DNA from: Labrys miyagiensis
GTDB lineage: Bacteria; Pseudomonadota; Alphaproteobacteria; Rhizobiales; Labraceae
DNA length: 64,000 nt
NCBI RefSeq assembly: GCF_030160835.1
Contig: NZ_BSPC01000028.1
Coordinates: 1 to 64,000, forward strand
Direction of reading: 5' to 3'
The notes under the pieces are model-generated. The model was given only the letters and a program-made list of their open reading frames with translations. It did not search any database and was not told the origin of the DNA. Of this stretch, positions 17,238 to 25,792 are shown in pieces. The position numbers were made by a program, and so were the translations under genes. Position 1 is the first letter of the stretch. Every line of letters starts with the position of its first letter.

Positions 17238-18392
17238 ATGAAAATCAGTGCGATCACGCCCTATCCGGTCTGGGTCGGCAAACGAAACCAGCTCATCGTC
17301 AAGGTCGAGACCGACGAGGGCATTCATGGCTGGGGCGAGAGCGGTCTCTCCGGTCGCGAGAAGGCTGTGATCGGCGCCATCGACCATTACCGCGAGTTCC
17401 TGGTCGGCCGCGACGCCATGGCGATCGGCGCGCTCTGGCAGGAGATGTATCGCAGCCAGTATTTCGAGGGCGGCCGCGTCCTCACCGCCGCGATCTCGGC
17501 CATCGACATCGCGCTGCATGACATCAAGGGCAAGGCGCTCGGCGTGCCCGTCTATCAGCTCCTCGGCGGCAAGCAGCGCGAGCACATCCCGACCTTCGCC
17601 ACCACCAGGGGGCCTTGTGGGCCGGCGATCATCGAGCAGGCGAAGGAGTTGATGGCGGGCGGCTGGAATGCCATCCGCCTCTTCCCGGCCGATCACGACA
17701 GCAAAGGCGTCTACGAGCCGCGGCAGAGCATCAGCGAGACGGCCAAATGGTGCGTCAAGGCCCGGGAGGCGCTTGGCGATACCGTGGTGCTTGGCGTCGA
17801 TTACCATCACCGGCTCTCGGTCGCGGAAGCCGCCTCCTATTGCCAGAAGATGCCCTCCGGCACGCTGGACTTCCTGGAGGAGCCCATACGCGACGAAACG
17901 CCGGCCGCTTACGAAGCGCTGCGCAAGCTCACCGACATCCCCTTCGCCATCGGCGAGGAATTCGCCAGCAAATGGCAGTTCCTGCCCTATATCGAGCAGG
18001 ATCTGCACCAGTTCAACCGCATCGACGTCTGCAATGTCGGCGGCCTGACAGAGGCGATGAAGGTTGCCGGCTGGAGCGAGGCGCATTACGTCGACATGAT
18101 GCCCCATAATCCACTGGGGCCGATCTGCACGGCCGCGACCATTCATTTTGCGGCGGCGGTGCCCAATTTTGCCTGGCTGGAAACCCGCGCCTCACCAGGC
18201 GAACTCTATCTCGGTTTCGACGATGGCGGCATCTTCACCACCCAGCCTCGCCTGAACGGCGCCGTCCTCGATGTCGGCGATGCGCCGGGCCTCGGCGTCG
18301 AGGTCGATGAAGCCGCGATCACCAAGCAGAGCTTCAAGTTCTGGGAAGCGCCGCATCTGCGGCGCACCGACGGTTCGATCACCAACTGGTAG
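17238..18392 (+). CDS. Enolase-superfamily galactonate dehydratase-like enzyme (3)
   Basis: A 384-residue enzyme closest to the D-galactonate dehydratase group. Metal ligands are D188, E214 and E240, with the group-specific DxH motif D188-Y-H190 and a second catalytic histidine H290 (MMPHNPLGPI). These are the two histidines that DgoD-type enzymes use to dehydrate aldonic acids to 2-keto-3-deoxy acids. ATG 17238 lies 23 bases after the ATPase gene, so it is part of the importer operon, which suggests that the imported compound is converted to its substrate. No kinase or KDPG-type aldolase follows; an RraA-like protein does. Confidence 0.87.
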   Translation: MKISAITPYPVWVGKRNQLIVKVETDEGIHGWGESGLSGREKAVIGAIDHYREFLVGRDAMAIGALWQEMYRSQYFEGGRVLTAAISAIDIALHDIKGKALGVPVYQLLGGKQREHIPTFATTRGPCGPAIIEQAKELMAGGWNAIRLFPADHDSKGVYEPRQSISETAKWCVKAREALGDTVVLGVDYHHRLSVAEAASYCQKMPSGTLDFLEEPIRDETPAAYEALRKLTDIPFAIGEEFASKWQFLPYIEQDLHQFNRIDVCNVGGLTEAMKVAGWSEAHYVDMMPHNPLGPICTAATIHFAAAVPNFAWLETRASPGELYLGFDDGGIFTTQPRLNGAVLDVGDAPGLGVEVDEAAITKQSFKFWEAPHLRRTDGSITNW

Positions 18393-18398
18393 GGCCGA

Positions 18399-18499
18399 TA
18401 GCGCTTTGCGATTTGACCGGATCGTCGAGAATCGCAAAGACGCGTCGAAACAAAGAGTTAGAGTAAAATGCGTTTACGCTTAAACGCGTTTTGCTCTAG
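18399..18499 (-). repeat. Dispersed two-hairpin intergenic repeat, copy 3
   Basis: A well-preserved copy in opposite orientation to copies 1, 2 and 4. It begins with GCGCTTTGCGATTTGACCGG, keeps the linker CGCGTCGAAACAAAGAG and ends with a near-perfect palindrome AAAATGCGTTTACGC...GTTTTGCTCTAG. TA flanks both ends. It lies between the dehydratase 3 and RraA-like genes, and its distal hairpin is just upstream of the AAGGAG of the next gene. Confidence 0.85.
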
Positions 18500-18520
18500 C
18501 AGCCATTAAGGAGCATTGCC

Positions 18521-19273
18521 ATGACCCACACGCCGGGCATCACCCGTCCGCCGAAGGACATCGTCGACGCACTCAGGCATCTCGGCGCGGCAAGCGTTGC
18601 CGGCATATTGGGTCATATCGGCATCCGCAATCCGCACATCCTGGGGCCCACAAGCTGGAACCCGGGTAAGGCGATCGCCGGTCCGGCGCTGACCTTGCAG
18701 TTCATGCCCAAGCGCGAGGATCTCTATGGTGACGGCGAATATGCCGATCCTGAAAAGCAGCTCCACCGGCACGTGCTCTATCATGTGCAGGAGGGCGATG
18801 TGGTTGTCGTCGATGCGCGCGCCGACATGACCGCCGGCGTGTTCGGCGACATGATGTCGACCTATTTCAAGGGACGCGGCGGCGCTGGCATGGTGATCGA
18901 CGGCTGCCTGCGCGACTATCCCAATCTCAAGAAGCTCGATCTGCCGCTATGGATTCGCGGCTGGACGCCCAACTTCCACACACAGACCGGTCTGATGCCC
19001 TTCGCCGTCAACGTGCCCGTCGCCTGCGGCGGCGTCACCGTCCTTCCCGGCGACGTCATCGTGGCCGATGACGACGGGGCCGTGGTCGTGCCCGTCGCCC
19101 TCGCCTCCAAGGTCATCGAGACCTCAAAGGTGCATCACGAATGGGAGGATTTCTCCCGCATGAAACTGATGCAAGGCGCACCGCTTCAGCGCTATTACCC
19201 TCTCCATGACGACGCTCGCGCCGAGTATGAGGAATGGCGCAGGGCGAACCCCGCCGCGCCGACCGGCAACTGA
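18521..19273 (+). CDS. RraA / HMG-aldolase family protein
   Basis: A 250-residue member of the RraA-like fold, longer than E. coli RraA (about 160) and similar to 4-hydroxy-4-methyl-2-oxoglutarate aldolase-type proteins. The active-site region reads VIDGCLRDYPNLKK, with the Arg-Asp pair, and the barrel end GGVTVLPGDVIVADDDG is characteristic. These lyases cleave 2-keto acids with a divalent metal, which makes it a candidate for the step after dehydration in this locus; that pairing is inference. ATG 18521 follows AAGGAG. It is the last gene of the importer operon. Confidence 0.8.
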   Translation: MTHTPGITRPPKDIVDALRHLGAASVAGILGHIGIRNPHILGPTSWNPGKAIAGPALTLQFMPKREDLYGDGEYADPEKQLHRHVLYHVQEGDVVVVDARADMTAGVFGDMMSTYFKGRGGAGMVIDGCLRDYPNLKKLDLPLWIRGWTPNFHTQTGLMPFAVNVPVACGGVTVLPGDVIVADDDGAVVVPVALASKVIETSKVHHEWEDFSRMKLMQGAPLQRYYPLHDDARAEYEEWRRANPAAPTGN

Positions 19274-19508
19274 GGCGTTTTACCGACCATCATGCCATGG
19301 TGGGTTGGCCGTGGCTTGCGCCGACAACTATCAACCCGCGCTAGAGGAGAACCTGCAAAATAAGGTTGCTGCAGGGTCTTCGAAGCAAACCCGTCCAGGA
19401 GAACCTTGGTACTTGCTTCCAGGCAAAAGCGAGAGTCGTTAACTTCCGGATTGCGTTATGATGAGCTAGCGGCGTCCGGGTCTGCCACGTTCAGCAGGAG
19501 CAAAAGCT

Positions 19509-19952
19509 ATGGCCAAGAAGGAAGCTATTGAGGCAACCGTTACTGGAAACGACCAGCAAGTGGGCTTCCGAGCCGCCGTTATGAAACAGGCCATCGAGTA
19601 TAATCTGGCTGGATCGGCGAGGAACGATGCAAACGAAATTGTTCATTTTACGCTGCAGGGCGATAAGAAACGGATCGATTCGGCGCTCGCGACCATTCGA
19701 GAAGGGACCAAGAGATCATCTGACATCAACATCACGACTGAAACCGCAACAATCGACCCAGCTTTGAATGCGTTTACGATCGTGGATTGGACATCTTCGA
19801 GCAGAAACATCACGAACAAATACACTCTCGTCTTTGAACTGAGGGCCGACGATACGCCGATTTCGCCAAAGGACGCCAAGGTCGAATGGCACCGGATCCT
19901 CGAAGAAACGCTTGACGCTGACGATCGAAAGAAGCTGCGACCCGACGACTGA
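19509..19952 (+). CDS. Acylphosphatase-like protein with C-terminal extension
   Basis: A 147-residue protein. Residues 8-75 match the acylphosphatase fold: VTGNDQQVGFRAAVMKQA contains the phosphate-loop arginine R21, and GSARNDANEIVHFTLQG contains the catalytic asparagine N39, 18 residues later as in known enzymes. The usual VQGVGFR is altered to DQQVGFR. About 70 extra C-terminal residues, Asp/Lys-rich at the end, have no family I recognise. ATG 19509 follows AGGAG. It stands alone, convergent with the secretion operon. Hydrolysis of acyl phosphates is plausible from the retained residues. Confidence 0.7.
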   Translation: MAKKEAIEATVTGNDQQVGFRAAVMKQAIEYNLAGSARNDANEIVHFTLQGDKKRIDSALATIREGTKRSSDINITTETATIDPALNAFTIVDWTSSSRNITNKYTLVFELRADDTPISPKDAKVEWHRILEETLDADDRKKLRPDD

Positions 19953-20019
19953 GTTCGCAGCCATGACGCACTGAGCGGCCATAGCTGACGAAAGGAGGAA
20001 GAGAACACGATTGCGGCGC

Positions 20020-21330
20020 TTACTTCTCCCGGAATGCCCGCATCAACTGATCGCGCAACGGTTTGATGAGATATGCCAGCATGGTCCGATCGCCGGTTTG
20101 CACAAAGGTTTCGACTGGCATCCCGGGAATGATCTTGAGGTCGCCAAGGCGCGCAATCTCCTGCGGCGGTATCGAAACGCGAATGGTGTAATAACTCTGG
20201 CCGGTGCGCTGGTCGGGCGTGGTGTCCGGTGAGACCCGGCTGACCGTGGCGTTCAGCTCCGGCGTCGTGCGCTGGTTGAAAGCCGAAAACCGCAGCAACG
20301 TCTTCTGGCCGATTTGAACCTGGTCGATGTCCTGCGGATTGACCTTGGCTTCGACTGATAGATTGTCGCTCTGCGGGACGATCAGCATGATGGCATCACC
20401 GGCGCTGATGACGCCGCCAACGGTATGCACCACCGACTGGAGCACCATGCCGTCCTGCGGCGCGCGAATATCCACACGCCGCAACTGGTCTTCTGCAGCG
20501 ATCTTGCGCTCGACGGCCTCGCCGATCTGATCGTTGGTCTCGCGCAGATCCTTGGAGACCTCGCTCACCACGTCCTTATCGACCTGAATGATTTGCAATT
20601 CTGTCTCGGCGATCTTGCCTTTTGCTTGGGCCCTCGCGGCGGTCAGCTGTGCGCGTTCGCCGCTCAGCCGCGCCGCTTCACGCTCGACCGAGGTAATACG
20701 CGAAATCTCCACCAGTTTTTTTGCATACAATGTGCGAACGGCCTCGAGCTCCTTCTCCACCAAGCCGATTTCCTGGGTCTTCGCATCTTCCTGGGCCGCA
20801 AGGCCGCGGATCTCTTCGTTGAGCTGTGTGATGCGCTCGCCCAGCTGGGCCTTCTGGCCGCTCCGTCCGATGGAACGCACGTCGAACAATTTCGTCTCGC
20901 TCACCATCACGGCGGCGACCTCAGGATTGGGAAGCTGATCGAGCAGCGCCGCGGGGAATACGATCCTGTCGGCACCTTGTTGCTCTGCTTCCAGCCGGGC
21001 CTCCCGCGCCCACAATCCGTTGAGATTCTTGCTGACGATGGCAAGGCTGGCCTTGGTCAAGGTATCGTCTAGCCGCACCACGATATCCCCGGCTTTGACC
21101 ACATCGCCATCGCGCACCCTCACCTCCCCGACCACGCCACCGGTGGGATGCTGCACTTTCTTGATGTTTGAATCGACGACGACCGATCCGGAAACGATCA
21201 GCGCACCCGAGATCTGTGCGGTCGAGGCCCAGCCTCCCAGGCCACCAGCGAGAATGAGAACGATCACGAGTCCAACCACCAGATGCAGGCGGATGGAACG
21301 ATGCGACGGTCCGGCCGCGGTGTAGGTCAT
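20020..21330 (-). CDS. Type I secretion membrane-fusion (HlyD/PrtE-type) adaptor
   Basis: A 436-residue periplasmic adaptor. One membrane anchor lies at about residues 12-36 (LVVGLVIVLILAGGLGGWAS). A lipoyl/biotinyl-like half follows (VQHPTGGVVGEVRVRDGDVV), then a long coiled-coil hairpin (about 100-270), the second lipoyl half (VDIRAPQDGMVLQSVVHTVG) and a beta-barrel end. This is the normal plan for PrtE/AprE-type adaptors. It overlaps the exporter ATPase gene by four bases, so the two are translated together. No TolC-like outer membrane channel is encoded in the window, so one must come from elsewhere. Confidence 0.92.
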   Translation of the reverse strand: MTYTAAGPSHRSIRLHLVVGLVIVLILAGGLGGWASTAQISGALIVSGSVVVDSNIKKVQHPTGGVVGEVRVRDGDVVKAGDIVVRLDDTLTKASLAIVSKNLNGLWAREARLEAEQQGADRIVFPAALLDQLPNPEVAAVMVSETKLFDVRSIGRSGQKAQLGERITQLNEEIRGLAAQEDAKTQEIGLVEKELEAVRTLYAKKLVEISRITSVEREAARLSGERAQLTAARAQAKGKIAETELQIIQVDKDVVSEVSKDLRETNDQIGEAVERKIAAEDQLRRVDIRAPQDGMVLQSVVHTVGGVISAGDAIMLIVPQSDNLSVEAKVNPQDIDQVQIGQKTLLRFSAFNQRTTPELNATVSRVSPDTTPDQRTGQSYYTIRVSIPPQEIARLGDLKIIPGMPVETFVQTGDRTMLAYLIKPLRDQLMRAFREK

Positions 21331-23099
21331 GGTTTTGCCACTCCGCCATCGGACACGATCTTGATGGGGCTGGGCGCCGGTTGCGGCGGCCGAAGCACCT
21401 GCCCGAGTATCGTCTCCTTGGGTCCGAAGGTCTGCGCACGGCCGTCCTTCATCACCAAAAGCAGGTCTACCCCCTCGATCGCAACAGGGCGATGAGCAAT
21501 CACCACGACGACGGCACCACGCCCACGCGCCGACCGAATGGCACGGGTGAGCGCCTCATCCCCCTCGGCGTCGAGGTTGGAATTGGGCTCGTCCAGCACG
21601 ATCAGGAACGGCCGGCCATAAAGGGCGCGCGCCAAGGCGATGCGCTGGGCCTGGCCCGCCGACAGAATATTGCCGCCGTCGCCGATCTGCGTGTCATAGC
21701 CATTGGCCATTCCAATGATCAGCTCATGGACCCCAGCCTCTTTCGCCGCAGCGATGATGTTCTCGGAGCCTGCTTCCGGATCGAAGCGGCAAATATTCTG
21801 CCCGATCGAGCCCGCGAACAGTTCGACGTCCTGCGGCAGATATCCGATATGACGGCCGAGAATGTCGGGCTTCCACTGGTCAAGCGCCGCCCCGTCGAGC
21901 CGAACCTTGCCGCGCATCGGTTGCCAGACCCCGACCAAAGCCCGCGCCAGCGAGGATTTGCCGGAGCCACTTGGTCCAATGACGCCCAATCCATGTCCGG
22001 CCTCGAGCGCAAACGTCATTTCGGAGACGACGACCCTTTGACTGCCGGGAGGCACCAGGCTCACGTTCTCGACCAGCAGCCGCTGCGACGGCGCTTGCAG
22101 TTGAATCTGCTCGCGTTGTTGCGGCAGGATATCGAGCAGTTTATTGAGCCGCTGCCAGCTTTGGCGCGCTGCCGTGAAGCTCTTCCAATGCGCAATCGCG
22201 AGATCCACGGGCGCCAGTGCCCGCGCACTGAGGATCGAACCGGCGATGATGATGCCGCCCGTTGCCTCCTGATGGATGACCAGATAGGCGCCGACGCCCA
22301 GCATGGCCGATTGGAGCATCATGCGCGCGACCTTGGCGGCGGTGCCAAGCCCTCCGATCACATCACTGCTGCGGCGGCTCTCCACCAGATAGTCGTCGTT
22401 CACCGCGCTCCAATTTCGGGTGTGGTGACCCGTCATTCCCATGGCGACCACGACTTCGGCATTGCGCCGGCTGGCGGCGGCAAGAGCATTGCGGCGTACA
22501 GCCAGAGCCATGGCCTCGTGCAAGGGGCGTCGGGCCAAGAATTCCGTCAGAACGGTAATGACGATCAGGATGATCGCTCCGATCGAGGCAGCCACCCCGA
22601 GCAGGGTGTGGAAGGCGAAGCAGATCGCCAGATAGAGTGGGAGCCACGGCAGATCGAACAGGGCGCTCGGCCCCATCCCCGACAGGAAAGACCGGACGCT
22701 GTCGAGGTCGCGCAACGGCTGGAGGCCGTCACTGCCACCGCCGGCGATCAAAGGCAGGCGGATGACGGATTCGAATATCCGGCTGCCGAGTGTTTCATCC
22801 AGCGAAGTTCCGATCCTCACCAGGATACGGCTGCGGATAAGCTCCAGAATGCCTTGGGCGATGTAGAGGCCACCAGCAAGAACGATGAGGCCGACCAGCG
22901 TCGGTACGCTGCGGCTCGGCAGCACCCGATCATAAACCTCAAGCATGAACAGCGAACCGTTGAGGTACAGCAGATTGATCATGAAACTCATGATGCCGAC
23001 ACCGATGAAAGCACCGCGACAGGCGCGCAGTGCGTCACCCAGTTCGGAATGCCGGTGGCCACCTGCAAGATTTGAAGCCATACCCCGAACAATGGCCAT
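21327..23099 (-). CDS. Type I secretion ABC exporter (PrtD-type permease/ATPase)
   Basis: A 590-residue half-transporter. The N-terminal membrane domain has about six helices (first at 30-55, GVGIMSFMINLLYLNGSLFM). The ATPase domain has Walker A GPSGSGKSSLARAL, signature LSAGQAQRIALARAL, Walker B FLIVLDEPNSNLD and VVVIAHRP. There is no C39 peptidase domain, so it exports proteins with an uncleaved C-terminal signal (RTX/protease/adhesin class) rather than double-glycine peptides. It is co-transcribed with the HlyD gene. The obvious substrate candidate in the window is the 1857-residue repeat protein at 30124. Confidence 0.93.
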   Translation of the reverse strand: MAIVRGMASNLAGGHRHSELGDALRACRGAFIGVGIMSFMINLLYLNGSLFMLEVYDRVLPSRSVPTLVGLIVLAGGLYIAQGILELIRSRILVRIGTSLDETLGSRIFESVIRLPLIAGGGSDGLQPLRDLDSVRSFLSGMGPSALFDLPWLPLYLAICFAFHTLLGVAASIGAIILIVITVLTEFLARRPLHEAMALAVRRNALAAASRRNAEVVVAMGMTGHHTRNWSAVNDDYLVESRRSSDVIGGLGTAAKVARMMLQSAMLGVGAYLVIHQEATGGIIIAGSILSARALAPVDLAIAHWKSFTAARQSWQRLNKLLDILPQQREQIQLQAPSQRLLVENVSLVPPGSQRVVVSEMTFALEAGHGLGVIGPSGSGKSSLARALVGVWQPMRGKVRLDGAALDQWKPDILGRHIGYLPQDVELFAGSIGQNICRFDPEAGSENIIAAAKEAGVHELIIGMANGYDTQIGDGGNILSAGQAQRIALARALYGRPFLIVLDEPNSNLDAEGDEALTRAIRSARGRGAVVVVIAHRPVAIEGVDLLLVMKDGRAQTFGPKETILGQVLRPPQPAPSPIKIVSDGGVAKP

Positions 23100-23187
23100 C
23101 AGCCCTGCTCTCTCGGCATGAACATGAGATAAAATCTATGCCTATTCTTACTCATCTTCATCCCGTTCGTCTAATAGCGCCACTTGA

Positions 23188-24234
23188 TTATAGATCAGCC
23201 ATGTCGGCGATGGCCCTTCCATTCAAGGTGTGGTTACTGACTCCACACACCGTAGCAGCGCCGAGGCGATTTGCCTCGAGCTGACGGTAGTGACTGTCGA
23301 GCCACGTCCTGGCCAAGTCTCGCACATGTGTGCTTGCTTCGTGTTGCTTGGCCACACTGTCGTCTGCGAAGGCCAAACCTGGTATCTTCGCATCGCGGGA
23401 GGCGATCTTGGACAGAACAGCGCGCGCGTTATTGTCGGCGGCGATGCCGAAGTGTGGCATGATCGACGTCAACACGGCAGTCGGTAGCTGCCGATAGTTG
23501 ATCAGGAGCCCGCCATCGAGCGCCTCCAGCCGCGAGACGGGTTCGCAGATCCGGGCAAGCACCTGCGCGCAATACATCGCCGGCGCTTGCCAGGCATCCG
23601 ATGGGTTCAGACCGAGGTGTTCGGCCCCGACCAGCGCCGGTACCATCTGCATGCCCGGTCGGCGCAAATGCGAGACCATCACCTCCACAGGGTCGCGATA
23701 GAGGAAGATCCACGGCACATCGGGGAAGGCCCGGCGGAAAAGTGCAAGGTTACGGGTATGCCAGGAGTCGAGCTTGACGATGAAAAGCTGCTCGTCACCA
23801 CGCCGCGCCTGACCGAACGTTCCGATCATCCATCGAAGCCAGAGCGCGTGGTCATCCTCACTCAGATCGGAACACACGCCACGGGCATTGACCACCGTAT
23901 CGATAGGCCCGGCTTCGGAGACGACGATGCTGCCGGGAAGACCACCCAACATCTGCGATACCAGCGTTGAACCGCAGCGAGACATATGAAAGATGAAGCC
24001 GTCGGGCTGCAGATGCCGGTTGGCCTTCAGGCAGTCCGGCAGACGGGTGATAGGCGTTGCATAGCGAAACAGCCGGTTGAAGGGCCTACGCAGGCAATTC
24101 TGGACTTCATCGTCAAAAAAGGGCTCACGAAGTGGGCCCTCGCCGAAATAGGACCAATCCACCCACAGCATGTGGTCGCGCCAGGATGCAGCGACGGGAA
24201 GCCAGCCAGCGGGAGGTAGCCGCGGTTCGTTCAT
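23188..24234 (-). CDS. Sulfotransferase-family protein
   Basis: A 348-residue protein with the two PAPS-binding elements of sulfotransferases. The 5'-phosphosulfate loop is in FIFHMSRCGSTLVSQML (about residues 80-96), and the 3'-phosphate site is in WIFLYRDPVEVMVSH (R180, S188). It has no signal peptide or membrane helix, so it acts in the cytoplasm. Its start overlaps the stop of the Nif11-like gene (ATGA), and it lies 88 bases before the exporter gene in the same operon. The acceptor is unknown; modification of a secreted protein or of surface glycan are both possible. Some members of this family may not transfer sulfate. Confidence 0.8.
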   Translation of the reverse strand: MNEPRLPPAGWLPVAASWRDHMLWVDWSYFGEGPLREPFFDDEVQNCLRRPFNRLFRYATPITRLPDCLKANRHLQPDGFIFHMSRCGSTLVSQMLGGLPGSIVVSEAGPIDTVVNARGVCSDLSEDDHALWLRWMIGTFGQARRGDEQLFIVKLDSWHTRNLALFRRAFPDVPWIFLYRDPVEVMVSHLRRPGMQMVPALVGAEHLGLNPSDAWQAPAMYCAQVLARICEPVSRLEALDGGLLINYRQLPTAVLTSIMPHFGIAADNNARAVLSKIASRDAKIPGLAFADDSVAKQHEASTHVRDLARTWLDSHYRQLEANRLGAATVCGVSNHTLNGRAIADMADL

Positions 24235-24512
24235 GAAACCAGCAACCGAGCGCAGAACACACGGTGGGTCGTCTGCATCGCGGCGCGGATGTCGCTGGCG
24301 GTGAATCTGGATCCGCGAGCCTCTGCCATCTCGAGCACCAGCGCGATGAACACCTCCAGGTCCTCAATTGCAGCAAGACCGTCCTGGAGCGTGACATCCT
24401 CAAGGACCACGGCGCAAAATCGTTCGAGCTGAACGCTGGATGGAACCGCGTCCGGGGCGAAGATTTCCGGCAGATCCGCACTCCATCTGTGGGTACCGCG
24501 ATCATCCATCAA
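24231..24512 (-). CDS. Nif11-like small protein
   Basis: A 93-residue protein between the hydroxylase and sulfotransferase genes, overlapping both by four bases. Residues about 28-80 (VQLERFCAVVLEDVTLQDGL, then FIALVLEMAEARG, then FTASDIRAAM) follow the helical pattern of Nif11 domains, which are known as RiPP leader regions and as free-standing proteins. No double-glycine cleavage site and no core peptide are visible, and the partner exporter lacks a C39 peptidase, so it does not look like a standard RiPP precursor. It could be a small carrier or recognition protein for the neighbouring enzymes. The family call is by eye and moderate. Confidence 0.55.
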   Translation of the reverse strand: MMDDRGTHRWSADLPEIFAPDAVPSSVQLERFCAVVLEDVTLQDGLAAIEDLEVFIALVLEMAEARGSRFTASDIRAAMQTTHRVFCARLLVS

Positions 24513-25132
24513 GGAGCCACCGACATAGAGGTCGCGAAAGCATCACCAAGTAGTGCTTCGACCCAGTCGTTGGCGACGGCATCCATGACCAGATGCACGC
24601 GGCTGCAGGCGCCGCGATTTGCCACGCTGTGCGGGTCGGACAGCCGCAGATACCAGGCGCTACCGGGATCCATGACGATGCGCCGCCCATTCAGCCGGAA
24701 GTCGACGTCGGCGTTGGTGGTGATGGGGATGTGGAAGCGCACCGCGCCGTCCTCGAAACGAAGGTCGTGATCCCTATGTTCCCTGATGACCGAGCCTGGG
24801 GTGAGTTGCATCAAGCGCACCGCGAGCAAGGGACATGCGAACGTCGCCAACACTTCTCGAAAGTAGGGGCGGGCCTCCAAAATCGGTGTGTTCTCATAAT
24901 TGCGGGCCGACGGATCGGAATAGATCATCATGACGGGGTGGCGAGCGCCGGCCGGAGCACGTAGCGCAATCACGCTCCATTCGCCGTCATAATTCTGCTT
25001 GACGAAGTGATCGATCCACTCGGTGTCGGATAGGCTCCGCAGATCGTGCTGCAGCCGGCCCGCGTCGAAAGCGAACGGCAATTGCAATCGATCGGGAAAT
25101 CGCATCGGCATTGGGCTTGTGGCGTCTGTCAT
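24509..25132 (-). CDS. Aspartyl/asparaginyl beta-hydroxylase-family dioxygenase
   Basis: A 207-residue 2-oxoglutarate/Fe(II) oxygenase of the AspH type. The iron ligands are H119 (REHRDHDLRF) and H168 (LSDPHSVANRG), 49 residues apart, and R178, exactly ten residues after the second histidine, is the expected 2-oxoglutarate-binding arginine. RFHIPITTN and GSAWYLRLSDPH are family hallmarks. It should hydroxylate Asp/Asn side chains or a related substrate in the cytoplasm. ATG 25132 lies three bases after the GNAT gene stop, and its end overlaps the Nif11-like gene. The operon context suggests that it modifies a protein later exported by the type I system; that is inference. Confidence 0.87.
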   Translation of the reverse strand: MTDATSPMPMRFPDRLQLPFAFDAGRLQHDLRSLSDTEWIDHFVKQNYDGEWSVIALRAPAGARHPVMMIYSDPSARNYENTPILEARPYFREVLATFACPLLAVRLMQLTPGSVIREHRDHDLRFEDGAVRFHIPITTNADVDFRLNGRRIVMDPGSAWYLRLSDPHSVANRGACSRVHLVMDAVANDWVEALLGDAFATSMSVAP

Positions 25133-25135
25133 CGC

Positions 25136-25723
25136 TCACGCCCTATCCGCAGATGGCTGCCATTGCAGTTCGAGATAGACGCCATCTTCATCGTTGGTCT
25201 CGCTGAAACCGAGTCGACGGAACATGCGCAAAGACGCCTCGTTGTTTGCCGCGACCATGGCCCGGACGCCGCCGCGAGCGGCCCCGGCAGCCATCACGGT
25301 TCGCATCAGTGCGCTGCCAATGCCTTGTTGCCGATGGCCGGGATTCAAGGCGATGTCGACAACATAGAGGGCGCCGGGCTCTCCGGTCACGATCAATTCC
25401 CCGATCGGCACGCCGGCTGCCTCAATCACCGACCAGCAGGCGTCCGGAAACCGGTCCCGATAGCTCTGGACACGCGCGCGATATTGCATCGCGACAAGCT
25501 GCTCGATCACATCTTCGGGCAATCCGCCCATCCGCAGCCTGCTGCCGGTATGTCCGCGAAACAGATCGAACAGAAATGGGGCATCCGTCTCGTCGGCGCG
25601 GCGCAAAGAGACAGTGCCACCAGGAACAGCAATTCTTCCAGCCTCCTCGTTGCTCGCGATGTCTACCTGCATGTCGTCGAACATGGGCCTGTCTGCCTTT
25701 ATGGGCTGTATAGATGTGTCCAA
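25136..25723 (-). CDS. GNAT-family N-acetyltransferase
   Basis: A 195-residue acetyltransferase. The acetyl-CoA pyrophosphate loop is in NPGHRQQGIGSALMRTV (Q/RxxGxG/A), preceded by the beta strand LYVVDIALNP and followed by NEASLRMFRRLGF, the usual motif B end. An N-terminal extension of about 38 residues precedes the fold. It is the first gene of the minus-strand operon running through hydroxylase, Nif11-like, sulfotransferase, exporter and adaptor genes. The acceptor amine is unknown. It is divergent from the DUF6916-like gene across only 69 bases. Confidence 0.85.
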   Translation of the reverse strand: MDTSIQPIKADRPMFDDMQVDIASNEEAGRIAVPGGTVSLRRADETDAPFLFDLFRGHTGSRLRMGGLPEDVIEQLVAMQYRARVQSYRDRFPDACWSVIEAAGVPIGELIVTGEPGALYVVDIALNPGHRQQGIGSALMRTVMAAGAARGGVRAMVAANNEASLRMFRRLGFSETNDEDGVYLELQWQPSADRA

Positions 25724-25792
25724 TTGCGCCTAAAACATGCTGGAGTTTCCTGTATCAGCCTTTAGATTATCGCCAGTTCAGGGAGAGATGCA

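Noticed and set aside
24231-24512. Classical RiPP precursor with cleaved leader
   Set aside because: No double-glycine site, no core peptide after the domain, no RiPP cyclase, and the exporter has no C39 peptidase domain.
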